NCBI GenBank assembly: GCA_013334755.1
Contig: JAAXWX010000021.1
Span: 1-34,560, forward strand
Length of the DNA stretch: 34,560 nt
Direction of reading: 5' to 3'
Source: Chlorobiaceae bacterium
GTDB lineage: Bacteria > Bacteroidota > Chlorobiia > Chlorobiales > Chlorobiaceae
Below, piece after piece: positions 15,664 to 24,441 of the stretch. Each line of letters starts with the position of its first letter. Position 1 is the stretch's first letter. Position numbers and translations under genes: made by a program. Below the pieces are notes generated by a model. The model was not told the DNA's origin, searched no databases, and saw nothing but the letters and a program-made list of their open reading frames with translations.

Positions 15664-15741
15664 TTGAAATAGTTCCATAAATACATTACATTATTGCTCA
15701 CCAAAAAGCTGTTACGTTTTTTTTAATATCACGACAATACT

Positions 15742-16098
15742 ATGCACAATACTATACAGTCACTGCTCCTCTTCGCTCCTCCAGTTGCCGGCCAGACACA
15801 GCCAAATCCGTTGATTCAAATTGTTCCGCTGATACTTATCTTTGTGGTCTTTTACTTCTTTATGATCCGCCCGCAGCAGAAAAAACAGAAGGACCGGGAA
15901 AAAGTGCTCGACAGCTTGAAAAGAGGCGACAAGGTGGTCACCATAGGTGGTGCTCATGGTACCGTTGCCGGAATTGATACGGAGAAAAAAACCGTTCTTG
16001 TCCAGGTAAGTGAGACCACAAAAATCAAGTTTGACCGCACCGCCATTGCAAATATAGAAAAACAGGAAACGAGCGATAAACTCTCGACCAAGGAATGA
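15742..16098 (+). CDS. yajC: Preprotein translocase subunit YajC
   Basis: A 118-residue protein with one N-terminal membrane helix ([18 protein letters not shown]) followed at once by the diagnostic [37 protein letters not shown], a positively charged stretch and small beta domain. YajC associates with SecDF in the Sec translocon at the inner membrane; it is usually non-essential. SecD/SecF are not adjacent. The TGA is near or overlapping the start of carA, suggesting co-transcription, although the two functions are unrelated. No clear Shine-Dalgarno sequence precedes the ATG. Confidence 0.94.
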   Translation: MHNTIQSLLLFAPPVAGQTQPNPLIQIVPLILIFVVFYFFMIRPQQKKQKDREKVLDSLKRGDKVVTIGGAHGTVAGIDTEKKTVLVQVSETTKIKFDRTAIANIEKQETSDKLSTKE

Positions 16099-16106
16099 GA
16101 AGTCTA

Positions 16107-17216
16107 ATGGAACCAACAGCAGCAAAATTGGTCCTGGAAAACGGATCTGTCTATAACGGGACAGCATTCGGCCATATCGGTGAAGTAACCGGAGAAGTGG
16201 TTTTCAACACCTCGCATACCGGATATCAGGAAATTCTCACTGACCCTTCATATGCCGGCCAGATGGTAATGATGACCTATCCGCTGATGGGAAACTATGG
16301 CATCAATCCTGACGATAACGAATCCGGAAAAATATGGGCATCGGCCTTCATCGTCCACGAAGTATCGCGCATCCACAGTAACTACGAAGCCTCCGAAAGT
16401 CTGGACTCTTGTCTCAAGAGATCAGGGGTCATGGGCCTTGCCGGTATCGATACCCGTAAACTTGTTCGCGAGATCCGTGAAAAAGGGGCGATGAGAGGCG
16501 TTATTTCCGCTCTTGAGACAGACGATGAAGAGCTTAGAACAAAGGCCCTTCAGAGCCCGGAAATGACTGGCCGCGACCTGGTCAAAACCGTTACCGTCAG
16601 CGAAAACTATACCATAGACAAGGTAAATGCCCGCTATCATGTTGCAGCATTCGACTACGGCATTAAAACCAACATCCTGCGTATGTTGCAGAATGCAGGA
16701 TGCCGCATAACCGTCCTTAAAGCTGGAACACCGGCTGAAGAGCTCATTGCACTCAACCCTGACGGGGTATTTCTTTCGAATGGGCCAGGCGACCCGTCGG
16801 CAGTCGATTATGCAATCGAGACCATCAAAAAACTTGTTGACTATAACCGCACAACAAGATCGTTGCCCATCTTCGGTATCTGCCTTGGCCACCAGCTTCT
16901 TTCACTGGCTTTCGGCGCAGAAACCTACAAACTGAAATTTGGTCATCACGGCAGCAATCACCCTGTTAAAAACCTTGCAAGCAAGCAGATAGAGATCACA
17001 TCACAAAACCACGGCTTTTCGGTAAACATGGAGTCACTTCCCGACGATCTTGAAATGACCCATCTCAATCTCTACGACAATACCGTTGAGGGGGTAAAGC
17101 ACAAAACGCTGCCTTGTTTTTCAGTGCAGTATCACCCAGAAGCTGCGCCGGGACCACACGACTCGCATTACCTCTTTGAAGAGTTCACCTCATTGATGGA
17201 TGATGCAAAAAACTGA
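16107..17216 (+). CDS. carA: Carbamoyl-phosphate synthase, small (glutaminase) subunit
   Basis: The 369-residue protein has the CarA N-terminal domain ([44 protein letters not shown]) and a class I glutamine amidotransferase domain. The nucleophile Cys lies in GICLGHQLL, the catalytic His in QYHPEA, and SNGPGDPS is the oxyanion-strand motif. It hydrolyses glutamine and passes ammonia to CarB, making carbamoyl phosphate for arginine and pyrimidines. carB is not in this window. Two starts are possible: 16095 overlaps the yajC stop (ATGA), while 16107 begins [13 protein letters not shown] as homologues do; I prefer the latter. Confidence 0.96.
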   Translation: MEPTAAKLVLENGSVYNGTAFGHIGEVTGEVVFNTSHTGYQEILTDPSYAGQMVMMTYPLMGNYGINPDDNESGKIWASAFIVHEVSRIHSNYEASESLDSCLKRSGVMGLAGIDTRKLVREIREKGAMRGVISALETDDEELRTKALQSPEMTGRDLVKTVTVSENYTIDKVNARYHVAAFDYGIKTNILRMLQNAGCRITVLKAGTPAEELIALNPDGVFLSNGPGDPSAVDYAIETIKKLVDYNRTTRSLPIFGICLGHQLLSLAFGAETYKLKFGHHGSNHPVKNLASKQIEITSQNHGFSVNMESLPDDLEMTHLNLYDNTVEGVKHKTLPCFSVQYHPEAAPGPHDSHYLFEEFTSLMDDAKN

Positions 17217-17259
17217 CTGCAAAGGATCTCTTTAACTATTCAAACCATTTTCTGAAGAG

Positions 17260-18399
17260 ATGAAAAAAAGATTATTCACACCAGGCCCAACCCCTGTGCC
17301 CGAAAATGTCATGCTTCGCATGGCGGCTCCGATTATCCATCACAGGAACCCTGAGTTCATGGAGATTCTGACCAGGGTTCACGAAGATCTCAAGTATCTG
17401 TTCAGAACGACCCAGCCTGTTGTTGTTCTCAGTTGCTCTGGAACCGGAGGCATGGAAGCTGCGATTTCAAGCATCTTCAAACAGGGTGACAAGGTCATCA
17501 CTGTCAATGCCGGGAAATTTGGCGAACGCTGGGGATCGCTGGTACGCATCTTCACCGGCAACTGCATTGAGGAAAAAGTGGAGTGGGGTTCGGCCATTCA
17601 ACCTGAAAGACTTGCAGAACTCCTTAAAGAACACCCTGATGCAAAAGGTGTCTGTCTGACCCATTCGGAAACATCGACAGGTACTGCTGCCGATATCGAA
17701 ACTCTCAGCAAACTTATCCGCGAACAGTCAGATGCACTTGTGCTTGTTGACGGCATTACTGCGGTCGGGGCTCACGAGTTCCATTTTGACGACTGGGGCG
17801 TCGATATCTGCATCACCGGCTCACAGAAAGGGCTTATGATGCCACCTGGCCTTGCTCTGGTAGCCATTTCAGAAAGGGCTCAGGATATCATTAACAACCA
17901 GAAGGGGGTGCCTCAGTTCTACCTCAGTCTTAAAAAAGCGCTGAAGGCCCATGACGGTGACGATACCCCTTTCACTCCGGCTGTTTCACTCGTGATCGGG
18001 CTGGACGAGGCGCTGCAGATGATAAAGGATGAAGGCATTGAGAACATATGGAAACGGCATGAAAGCCTGGCAAGTGCCTGCCGTCAGGGATGCAACGCTC
18101 TGGGCATGAAGCTGTTCAGCAACTCTCCGTCGTTTGCAGTTACTCCAGTATGGCTTCCTGAAGGCGTCGTCTGGTCAGCATTCAACAAGGCACTGAAAAA
18201 CAGCAACGGTATTACAGTTGCTGCCGGTCAGGATGACTTCAAAGGGAAAATTTTCCGCATTTCCCATCTTGGTTTCTACGATGAACTCGACATGCTGACT
18301 GTAATAGGCGGCCTGGAAAGGGCATTGAAAGAGATTAACTTCACTTTTGAAATCGGCGCTGGCGTCAGCGCTGTACAGAAAGCATTTCTCGGCAACTAA
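17260..18399 (+). CDS. Class V aminotransferase (alanine-glyoxylate/serine-pyruvate type)
   Basis: A 379-residue PLP enzyme of fold type I. The start KKRLFTPGPTPVPENVMLRM and IHHRNPEF are the hallmark of the alanine-glyoxylate/serine-pyruvate/phosphonate aminotransferase subgroup. The SCSGTGGMEAAI loop binds phosphate, VDGITAVGAHEF holds the PLP-ring aspartate, and ITGSQKGLMMPPGL contains the Schiff-base lysine (Lys190). The RISHLGFYDELD motif near the C-terminus is also standard. Substrate cannot be assigned from sequence: such genes are variously annotated as alanine-glyoxylate aminotransferase or the 42 kDa subunit of a soluble hydrogenase. It follows carA by 43 bases and precedes the TPR gene by 19, suggesting one transcript. 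Confidence 0.9.
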   Translation: MKKRLFTPGPTPVPENVMLRMAAPIIHHRNPEFMEILTRVHEDLKYLFRTTQPVVVLSCSGTGGMEAAISSIFKQGDKVITVNAGKFGERWGSLVRIFTGNCIEEKVEWGSAIQPERLAELLKEHPDAKGVCLTHSETSTGTAADIETLSKLIREQSDALVLVDGITAVGAHEFHFDDWGVDICITGSQKGLMMPPGLALVAISERAQDIINNQKGVPQFYLSLKKALKAHDGDDTPFTPAVSLVIGLDEALQMIKDEGIENIWKRHESLASACRQGCNALGMKLFSNSPSFAVTPVWLPEGVVWSAFNKALKNSNGITVAAGQDDFKGKIFRISHLGFYDELDMLTVIGGLERALKEINFTFEIGAGVSAVQKAFLGN

Positions 18400-18418
18400 A
18401 CACCGGGAGTGCTGTCGC

Positions 18419-19084
18419 ATGATTCTCCTGAACACTCTCCTGCTTGTATTTGCACTCGCACCTTCAATGCAGGAGATGCTCAGGGAGTATCGTTTACAGC
18501 TCAAAGCCGATGCTCTCTATGAACGTCGCGCATACAGCGAAGCGGAGAGTGTTTTCCGGCAACTCGAAGCCCTGCCTGAACAAAAAGAGAGAGGTGATGC
18601 AAGCTTCAATCTCGCCTGCGCCCTCTATATGCAGGGAAAATATCATGACGCAGCAACACTCTTTGCCCTCAGAACAAAAACAGAGAGCAAAAACCGTGAC
18701 ATCAGACTGAAAGCGATATTCAATGAAGGCAATGCCCTTGCCATGAAGGCAATCGGAAGCAGCGGAAAAGCTGAAAAAATAACACTCTTCCGCCAATCGC
18801 TCAATCGCTTCAAAGCATTATTGTTAACAAATCCTGATGAGGGTGATGCAAAAATCAACTATGAAATCGTCAGACGTTATCTTGATGAACTCGAAAGATC
18901 AGAACATGCCACTGCATCAGGTTCCGGAAAAAAAAGTGATACGCCACCAACATCCGGCATCAGCCGCAATACGGCAGAGCGCCTGCTTGAGAATGCACAA
19001 CAGGATGAATCAGCGCTGATGCGTCGCCTTCCCCGTACAGGAAAATCATCTGCACCGGGCAGCAAGAACAACCATGACTGGTAA
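18419..19084 (+). CDS. TPR protein, BatC-like
   Basis: The 221-residue protein has an N-terminal hydrophobic signal/anchor (MILLNTLLLVFALAPSMQEML), then TPR-like helices: ADALYERRAYSEAESVFRQLE, GDASFNLACALYMQGKYHDAATLFAL and KAIFNEGNALAMKA. A low-complexity tail ends with AERLLENAQQDESALMRRLPR, like the end of BatC proteins. In Bat systems this periplasmic TPR protein works with VWA proteins BatA/BatB. Here moxR/DUF58 are on the other strand 5 kb away and batD is 4 kb downstream. The start at 18419 has GGGAG upstream; a longer frame from 18347 would overlap the aminotransferase. Confidence 0.72.
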   Translation: MILLNTLLLVFALAPSMQEMLREYRLQLKADALYERRAYSEAESVFRQLEALPEQKERGDASFNLACALYMQGKYHDAATLFALRTKTESKNRDIRLKAIFNEGNALAMKAIGSSGKAEKITLFRQSLNRFKALLLTNPDEGDAKINYEIVRRYLDELERSEHATASGSGKKSDTPPTSGISRNTAERLLENAQQDESALMRRLPRTGKSSAPGSKNNHDW

Positions 19085-19090
19085 GGCAGG

Positions 19091-20542
19091 ATGCGCTCAA
19101 GTAAAAAAGTCCTGCTGGTCTTTCTACCATCAGAAAGCGGTGTTGATGGAGCCCGTTCACTCTACGATGAGAGGGAGATAACTCCTCTGTTCAGCTGGTT
19201 TAACCGTTCGCTCAGAACCATCATCAAGAAAAGCCAGTTTGCTATTCCTCCGCTCTCGCTTATGATCCTCACCTCTATCGATGTACCGGGAGTTGAACAG
19301 TCAATCTGCGACATGCGTTTCGAGGAGTTCCCTTTTAACGACACATGGGATCTTGTGGGCATCAGCGTCCAGACCGGAATGGCACGAAAGGCCTTTGACC
19401 TTGCTGACAAACTTCGCACTGCAGGAATTCCTGTTGTCCTTGGAGGCGCACATGTAACGCTCTTCACCGAATCCTGCAGACCCCATGCTGATGTTCTTGT
19501 CGTGGGTGAGGCAGATGATCTGTGGAAAGAACTGCTTACGGACCTTACCATTCAGACTCTTAAGCCACTCTACCAATCCAGTGCCTTTCCCGATCTCGGC
19601 ATCTCAAGACCTGTCAGTAAAAAAACACTTGTAAAAAACCGTTACTTCACCACGAACCTGATACAAACCGGAAGAGGATGCCAGTACAGTTGTGATTTCT
19701 GCAACGTGCATCTCCTTAACGGTCACACCCTTCGAAGAAGGGCTGTTGCCGACGTTGTCAGTGAAGTCAAGCGTTTTTTGCAGCATGACCAAAGAATATT
19801 CTTTTTTGTCGACGACTCCATCAACGCAGACCCGGTTTATGCCCGGGAACTTTTCAGCCAGCTTGTTCCCCTGAAGATACGCTGGTTCGGACAAGCCACA
19901 ACGACCCTCGGCCAGCAGCATGAGCTGCTTGAAACCTTTGCAAATTCCGGATGCCAGGCGCTCCTTGTTGGTATAGAAAGCATTGAAACAACAAGTAGAA
20001 ACGCACATAAAAAAAACCAGAACAAGGCTGAAGAACTTGTTCGTGCCATTAAAAACATCAGAAACGCAGGTATCAGCCTCTACGGAAGTTTCATCTATGG
20101 CCTCGATGGAGATACACTTGAAACACCGGCTGCAATCCTTGAATTCATCAGCCAGACAAAGCTTGACGTCCCCGGTATCAATATTCTGCGGCCCATTCCA
20201 GGAACGCAGGTTTTCGAGCGTCTCAGAGAGGAGGGACGATTGCTCTTCAACCCTCACGATGTCACCGCGTACCGTTACTCGTTCGGTCAGGAGATGCTGT
20301 ACAAACCAAAAAACATTCCGCTCGATTCCTTTATTGAAAGCTACTCAATCCTGACCCGGCAAGTGTTTACCATGAAAAATGCTATGACAAGAGGAGTTGC
20401 TGCTCCGAGAGCGAAAAGTGCCGTAATGCTGTTCAATCTTTTTTACACACATCTCTACAGCCTCTCCCGCCACGATTTACAGCATCAACTGGAAAAAAAC
20501 TCACTGAAAAAACCATTTTGCCTTACGCCGAATAATTTTTAA
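19091..20542 (+). CDS. B12-binding radical SAM protein
   Basis: The 483-residue enzyme has an N-terminal cobalamin-binding Rossmann-like domain (about 45-155; WDLVGISVQTGMARKAFDLADKL, VVLGGAHVTLF, ADVLVVGEADD) and a radical SAM barrel. The [4Fe-4S]-binding cysteines are Cys197, Cys201 and Cys204 in GRGCQYSCDFCNVH (CX3CX2C). FFVDDSINAD, LLVGIES and GSFIYGLDGDT are further barrel motifs. This is the BchE/BchQ/BchR/HpnP-type superfamily; in green sulfur bacteria several members modify bacteriochlorophyll, but I cannot assign the substrate. It starts six bases after the TPR gene, so it is likely co-transcribed. A methylase or oxidative cyclase is equally possible. Confidence 0.88.
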   Translation: MRSSKKVLLVFLPSESGVDGARSLYDEREITPLFSWFNRSLRTIIKKSQFAIPPLSLMILTSIDVPGVEQSICDMRFEEFPFNDTWDLVGISVQTGMARKAFDLADKLRTAGIPVVLGGAHVTLFTESCRPHADVLVVGEADDLWKELLTDLTIQTLKPLYQSSAFPDLGISRPVSKKTLVKNRYFTTNLIQTGRGCQYSCDFCNVHLLNGHTLRRRAVADVVSEVKRFLQHDQRIFFFVDDSINADPVYARELFSQLVPLKIRWFGQATTTLGQQHELLETFANSGCQALLVGIESIETTSRNAHKKNQNKAEELVRAIKNIRNAGISLYGSFIYGLDGDTLETPAAILEFISQTKLDVPGINILRPIPGTQVFERLREEGRLLFNPHDVTAYRYSFGQEMLYKPKNIPLDSFIESYSILTRQVFTMKNAMTRGVAAPRAKSAVMLFNLFYTHLYSLSRHDLQHQLEKNSLKKPFCLTPNNF

Positions 20543-20600
20543 ACTGTTTATCGAAATTTCTGAACCACACCTGGCACAACAATCTAAAACTGTATCGAAA

Positions 20601-21320
20601 ATGACCATGAAGCCATTTCTGCCTTTTTTGACCGTAGGTCTCTTTTTTCTCGGCGCATGCGGCCTTGAAAAACCACCAGCCTCACTTAAATTTCCTGATG
20701 CAAAAAGTGATGCCGCCCCAGTGGCTGCTCCTGCTGCTGCGCCCGCAACGGATGTGATTCCGGCAGACCCGAAACTGGCCGCAGGTAAAATCGTCTACGA
20801 CGCAAACTGTGGCGCATGTCACGAGGCTGGAATGATGGGTGCGCCGAAACCTGGAGACGTGGCCGCATGGGCACCACGTATCGCACAGGGATTGGACGTC
20901 ATGACGAAAAAATCAATCGATGGTTTTACTGGTAAAGCCGGTGTCATGCCTGCAAAAGGTGGTAACGCCAGTTTGACTGACATAGATGTGACAAACGCAG
21001 TTGCCTTCATGGCCGACAAATCAAAGGGTGAAACACCTAAAACTGCAGCACCGGCCGCAGACCCGAAACTGGCAGGAAAAACCCTCTATGACGCAAACTG
21101 TGCCTCATGTCACAATTCCGGTATGATGGGTGCTCCGAAACCTGGAGACAAGGCTGCATGGGCACCACGTATCGCACAAGGTAATGCTCTGCTTGTCAGT
21201 CATAGCATCAAGGGATTCAAAGGCAAGCTTGGAATGATGCCTGCAAAAGGAGGAATAGCGACACTTACTGACGAAGAGGTAACCACAATCGTCAACTACA
21301 TGGTCGATACAGTAAAGTAA
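20601..21320 (+). CDS. Diheme c-type cytochrome lipoprotein (two fused c-555-like domains)
   Basis: The 239-residue protein has a lipoprotein signal (LGAC, Cys20), an Ala/Pro linker (30-57) and two ~80-residue cytochrome domains. Heme sites are CGACH (70-74) and CASCH (167-171). Each has GMMGAPKPGD, AAWAPRIAQG and a Met-ligand loop (VMPAKGG, MMPAKGG). Both domains closely resemble the soluble cytochrome c encoded 180 bases downstream. A stretch of ~58 bases in the two domains (from 20832 and 21123) is almost identical, suggesting recent duplication or gene conversion. As a membrane-anchored periplasmic diheme protein it could pass electrons to c-555 or to the reaction-centre cytochrome; this is inference. 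Confidence 0.9.
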   Translation: MTMKPFLPFLTVGLFFLGACGLEKPPASLKFPDAKSDAAPVAAPAAAPATDVIPADPKLAAGKIVYDANCGACHEAGMMGAPKPGDVAAWAPRIAQGLDVMTKKSIDGFTGKAGVMPAKGGNASLTDIDVTNAVAFMADKSKGETPKTAAPAADPKLAGKTLYDANCASCHNSGMMGAPKPGDKAAWAPRIAQGNALLVSHSIKGFKGKLGMMPAKGGIATLTDEEVTTIVNYMVDTVK

Positions 21321-21343
21321 ACAACCTTCTTGTTTTTATGAGC

Positions 21344-21366
21344 GGGAGCTGATCAGATCAGCTCCC
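21344..21366 (+). other. Stem-loop between the two cytochrome genes
   Basis: GGGAGCTGAT and ATCAGCTCCC form a perfect 10-bp stem with a CAG loop just after the diheme gene. No T-tract follows, so it may stabilise or process the mRNA or terminate with help from Rho. Confidence 0.55.
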
Positions 21367-21501
21367 ATCGCTTATGTCCGGAAACCATAATTGTCTATAA
21401 ATAATCTGTCGGGATATAGGATTGTTTACAGTAAATTTGAATCAGTACAATTTTTTTTAAAAAACACATCATCCCAACCTTATTAAACAGGAGAATTCTC
21501 T

Positions 21502-21837
21502 ATGTCTCGTTTTCTTTCAGCAGCCCTATGCGCACTTTTTGTTTTTTCCATGAGCTCCTCCGATGCAAATGCAGCCTATAATGCCGCAGCAGGCAAAACT
21601 GTCTACGACTCCAACTGTTCAACCTGTCACAAAGCCGGTCTCATGGGAGCGCCAAAACTTGGCGACAAGGCTACATGGGCACCACGGATTGCTCAGGGTA
21701 TGCCTCTTCTGGTCAGCCGCTCTATCAAAGGCTTCACAGGCAAAAAAGGAATGATGCCTGCAAAAGGCGGCAATACAAAGCTTACTGACGCCCAGATCGG
21801 CAATAGTGTTGCTTATATGGTCGAGCAGAGCAAGTAA
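21502..21837 (+). CDS. Cytochrome c-555 (periplasmic monoheme, c5 type)
   Basis: A 111-residue precursor with signal peptide (MSRFLSAALCALFVFSMSSSDANA) and one heme site CSTCH (Cys39, Cys42, His43). The mature sequence YNAAAGKTVYDSNC, GLMGAPKLGDKATWAPRIAQG, GMMPAKGGNTKLTDAQIGNSVAYMVEQSK closely resembles the cytochrome c-555 of green sulfur bacteria as I recall it. That protein shuttles electrons in the periplasm from sulfide/thiosulfate oxidation to the reaction-centre-bound cytochrome c. The second Met of GMMPAKGG is the likely axial ligand. GGAG stands before the start and a strong terminator after the stop, so it can be expressed alone at high level. Confidence 0.93.
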   Translation: MSRFLSAALCALFVFSMSSSDANAAYNAAAGKTVYDSNCSTCHKAGLMGAPKLGDKATWAPRIAQGMPLLVSRSIKGFTGKKGMMPAKGGNTKLTDAQIGNSVAYMVEQSK

Positions 21838-21862
21838 GCTCGTTTACTTTTTTTATCGCTTG

Positions 21863-21892
21863 AAAGGCGGGACACTCTCCCGCCTTTTCTTT
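21863..21892 (+). terminator. Rho-independent terminator after cytochrome c-555
   Basis: A perfect 10-bp stem (AAAGGCGGGA with TCCCGCCTTT) with CACTC loop, followed by TCTTTTTTCT. One of the clearest terminators in the window. Confidence 0.92.
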
Positions 21893-21929
21893 TTTCTCCT
21901 GCGATTCGAGAACTTTCAACCCGATCGTA

Positions 21930-22184
21930 ATGCATGACTCCCAATACCTTGGTTATGCCGCTGGCATTATTACCACCCTGGCGTTTCTTCCCCAGGTATT
22001 CAGAATCATCAGAACCAGAAAGACCCGCGACATCAGCCTCTTATGGGCATTTGCCATGAATACCGGTATTATACTCTGGCTTTTTTATGGCATTGCAAAA
22101 AACGACCTGCCCATGATTGCTGCCAACAGCATCTCATTGGTTCTGCTTATGATAATACTTTACTGCAAGCTGCGCTTCAGATAG
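21930..22184 (+). CDS. SemiSWEET (MtN3/PQ-loop) transporter
   Basis: An 84-residue protein with three hydrophobic helices: LGYAAGIITTLAFLPQVFRII, ISLLWAFAMNTGIILWLFYGI and MIAANSISLVLLMIILYCKL. It has the PQ motif (FLPQVFR), the RTRKTRDIS loop and conserved Asn before the third helix (AANSIS), all diagnostic of bacterial SemiSWEETs. These half-transporters dimerise to move sugars across the inner membrane. Substrate cannot be predicted. It lies between the cytochrome terminator and proC and may start a new transcript. Confidence 0.9.
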   Translation: MHDSQYLGYAAGIITTLAFLPQVFRIIRTRKTRDISLLWAFAMNTGIILWLFYGIAKNDLPMIAANSISLVLLMIILYCKLRFR

Positions 22185-22273
22185 AGGGGAAACCCAGCCT
22201 GCCTGATGGAAATTCGTCTGAAAAATTGTACATATCCTGTATAGTCGATTTGTACACCAAACTCAATTTTGTA

Positions 22274-23074
22274 ATGTCCCATCTTCGTATTGGCTTTGTC
22301 GGAACCGGAAGAATTGCCCGTGCCCTTATTGCTGGTCTCAGTAAGAGAGAGCGCACTGTTATTTCCGGATTTGACAAGGAGCCGATTGCTCTTGCCGCTA
22401 TTTCTGCCGATTACCCGGTTCTGCCCTGCCTCACGATTGAAGAGGTTGCCCGGACAGCACAAGTCATTATCCTTGCCGTCAAACCTTATCAGATTGAAGA
22501 GGTACTCGGGGAACTGAATCCCTCACTCAGCAGTGATCACCTGCTTATCAGCGTTGCTGCCGGAATTTCTTCGGACTTTATCCGTAAAAACTCAAAAGAG
22601 AGTATGAGGGTTATCAGGGTCATGCCCAATACCCCGGCATTTGTCGGTGAAGGAATGACGGCCATGTGCCGGGGCAAAATGGCTTCTGATGAGGACATTC
22701 TTCTTGCATCCAACCTTTTCAGTTCCATTGGCCGGGTAGCCATTCTCGACGAAGTGCAGATGGATGCGGCAACAGCCCTGTCAGGCAGCGGCCCAGCTTA
22801 TATGTTCCATATTCTTGACTCTCTGGCCGAGGGTGGAGTGCAGTGCGGCCTTTCACGCGATGAAGCCCTGCTCCTCGGAGCGCAAACCATGATAGGAGCA
22901 GCAAGAATGGTGCTCTCCGGACAGAAGAGCCCTGAGGAACTCAAACAGGAAGTTACTACTCCAGGTGGAACAACAGAGGCAGGACTGAAGATCATGGATA
23001 AACAAAACATCCGGCAAATTCTGGTAGAAACTGTGGCTGCAGCTGCGGCACGCTCAAGAGAACTTATGAAATGA
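22274..23074 (+). CDS. proC: Pyrroline-5-carboxylate reductase
   Basis: The 266-residue enzyme starts MSHLRIGFVGTGRIARALIAGL, with the Rossmann NAD(P) motif GxGxxA. It continues with VILAVKPYQIEEVL, VIRVMPNTPAFVGEGMTAM, and the ProC signature DAATALSGSGPAYMFHILDSLAEGGVQCGLSRDEA, ending with EVTTPGGTTEAGL. It reduces pyrroline-5-carboxylate to proline, the last step of proline synthesis. A longer in-frame ORF starts within the SemiSWEET gene (22043), but homologues begin at the glycine-rich strand, so 22274 is used. No strong Shine-Dalgarno sequence is visible. Its stop overlaps the batD start by four bases. Confidence 0.96.
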   Translation: MSHLRIGFVGTGRIARALIAGLSKRERTVISGFDKEPIALAAISADYPVLPCLTIEEVARTAQVIILAVKPYQIEEVLGELNPSLSSDHLLISVAAGISSDFIRKNSKESMRVIRVMPNTPAFVGEGMTAMCRGKMASDEDILLASNLFSSIGRVAILDEVQMDAATALSGSGPAYMFHILDSLAEGGVQCGLSRDEALLLGAQTMIGAARMVLSGQKSPEELKQEVTTPGGTTEAGLKIMDKQNIRQILVETVAAAAARSRELMK

Positions 23075-24411
23075 ATGATATGGTCACAGGTTTTGCCCGT
23101 TACCTCCTCTTTTGTACACTCATCATAGCAGCCCTGTGCACTCCGGTATCTGCCGAAGCTTCAGAGATTCGGGAAAGTCGGCCATTTCTTGCTTCATCAA
23201 TAAACAATACCAATCCATTTGTTGGCCAGGAGGTACTCTTGACCTACAGGCTTTTTTTCAAAGATGCCGCACCGACAATATCCAAAGAAGTATCCCCTTC
23301 GTTTCAGGGGGTATGGGCAAAGGAAACAAAACCGGAACGCTTTATCAAAAGCATCAATACAACGGTTAAGGGCGAACAGTTCAGAAGCGCGGTTGTCAAA
23401 CAGTTCAGGCTGGTACCGATCCAGAATGGGAAAATCACTATTTCAGGATACAGCATGCTCTGCACTCGGCCAAACACTGCGGCGGACGGAAAACAGCTTT
23501 CTGAGATCCCGGCACGTATTACTGCGCCTGTCATTACCATCTCTGCTCGTGCGCTTCCCGAACCGGTGCCGGAAAATCTGTCCGGTGCTGTCGGTATCTT
23601 CTCCCTTAACCTGTTTGCTGACAAGCAAAATCTCAGAATTGGAGAACCATTAACAGTGAAACTCACCCTGAGCGGAACAGGAAGCCTGCTGACTCTTGAA
23701 CTGCCCGACATTCCCCTTCCTGAAAGCTTTCGACATGATCTCCCGGAAAAAAAAATAACACTGAATAAAGAATCAGAAACGACATCCGGCACCATTTCAG
23801 CAACAATTATTGCCTGGCCTCAATCAGAGGGTGATTTTCAGATTCCGTCAATACCTCTCGTTGTTTTCAACCCTGAAACACAACAGTTCAGTACCCTGCA
23901 TTCAAAACCGATCAGCATAACCGTCGCATCGGCAGCACAGGGAGCCAGTGAACATAGTGAAGAACCTCCCAACACCTCAACGGAAGAAAAGAGCATGATA
24001 AACCAGCTCTACTCAGCAATAGCATTACTTTTACTGATGACCGGCGCTGCAGTTGTCCTGGTCAGAAAAAAACGCCTTGACGATGCAAAAAAAATGGTTG
24101 CCAAGAACACGACAGCGCATCCTCCTGAAAGCAGAAAAGCTGCCAGAACTATGAAAGAGCAACTTTTCGTGTTACTTGAAGAGGCTGGAGTACAACGTCC
24201 CGGAGGAATGACAAGGAGAGAGTTGATCAATGCGCTGCAAGTGATCAAAATCACCGATGAAACTCGCCTGGAACTCCCTGAAGTGCTTGATACTCTGGAT
24301 GGAATCCTGTACAGCCCTGCCGGAGAAAAAGAAAATCAAATGCCTGACGGGATTTCGGAAAAAGTCAACTCTCTGCTCCATGCATTGAAAAAGGCGGCTT
24401 CTTCCCGCTGA
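23071..24411 (+). CDS. BatD family protein
   Basis: The 446-residue protein has a signal peptide (LLFCTLIIAALCTPVSAEA) and a BatD N-terminal region: SINNTNPFVGQEVLLTYRLFF, with the GQ-V-LTY strand pattern, GVWAKE, and FRLVPIQNGKITISGYSM. A second beta domain (AVGIFSLNLFADKQNLRIGEPLTVKLTLSGTG, LPDIPLPESF) follows. It then has one membrane helix (~310-330, SAIALLLLMTGAAVVLVRKKR) and a cytoplasmic helical tail. BatD proteins belong to aerotolerance operons with MoxR and VWA proteins. Here the gene is coupled (ATGA) to proC and separated from its usual partners. It converges on the phosphodiesterase gene with 30 bases between stops. Confidence 0.85.
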   Translation: MNDMVTGFARYLLFCTLIIAALCTPVSAEASEIRESRPFLASSINNTNPFVGQEVLLTYRLFFKDAAPTISKEVSPSFQGVWAKETKPERFIKSINTTVKGEQFRSAVVKQFRLVPIQNGKITISGYSMLCTRPNTAADGKQLSEIPARITAPVITISARALPEPVPENLSGAVGIFSLNLFADKQNLRIGEPLTVKLTLSGTGSLLTLELPDIPLPESFRHDLPEKKITLNKESETTSGTISATIIAWPQSEGDFQIPSIPLVVFNPETQQFSTLHSKPISITVASAAQGASEHSEEPPNTSTEEKSMINQLYSAIALLLLMTGAAVVLVRKKRLDDAKKMVAKNTTAHPPESRKAARTMKEQLFVLLEEAGVQRPGGMTRRELINALQVIKITDETRLELPEVLDTLDGILYSPAGEKENQMPDGISEKVNSLLHALKKAASSR

Positions 24412-24441
24412 ACAGGTGAAAATCTCAATCAATAAACAGAA

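Noticed and set aside
22225-22260. Two TTGTACA sequences upstream of proC
   Set aside because: A seven-base direct repeat is too short to call an operator without conservation data.
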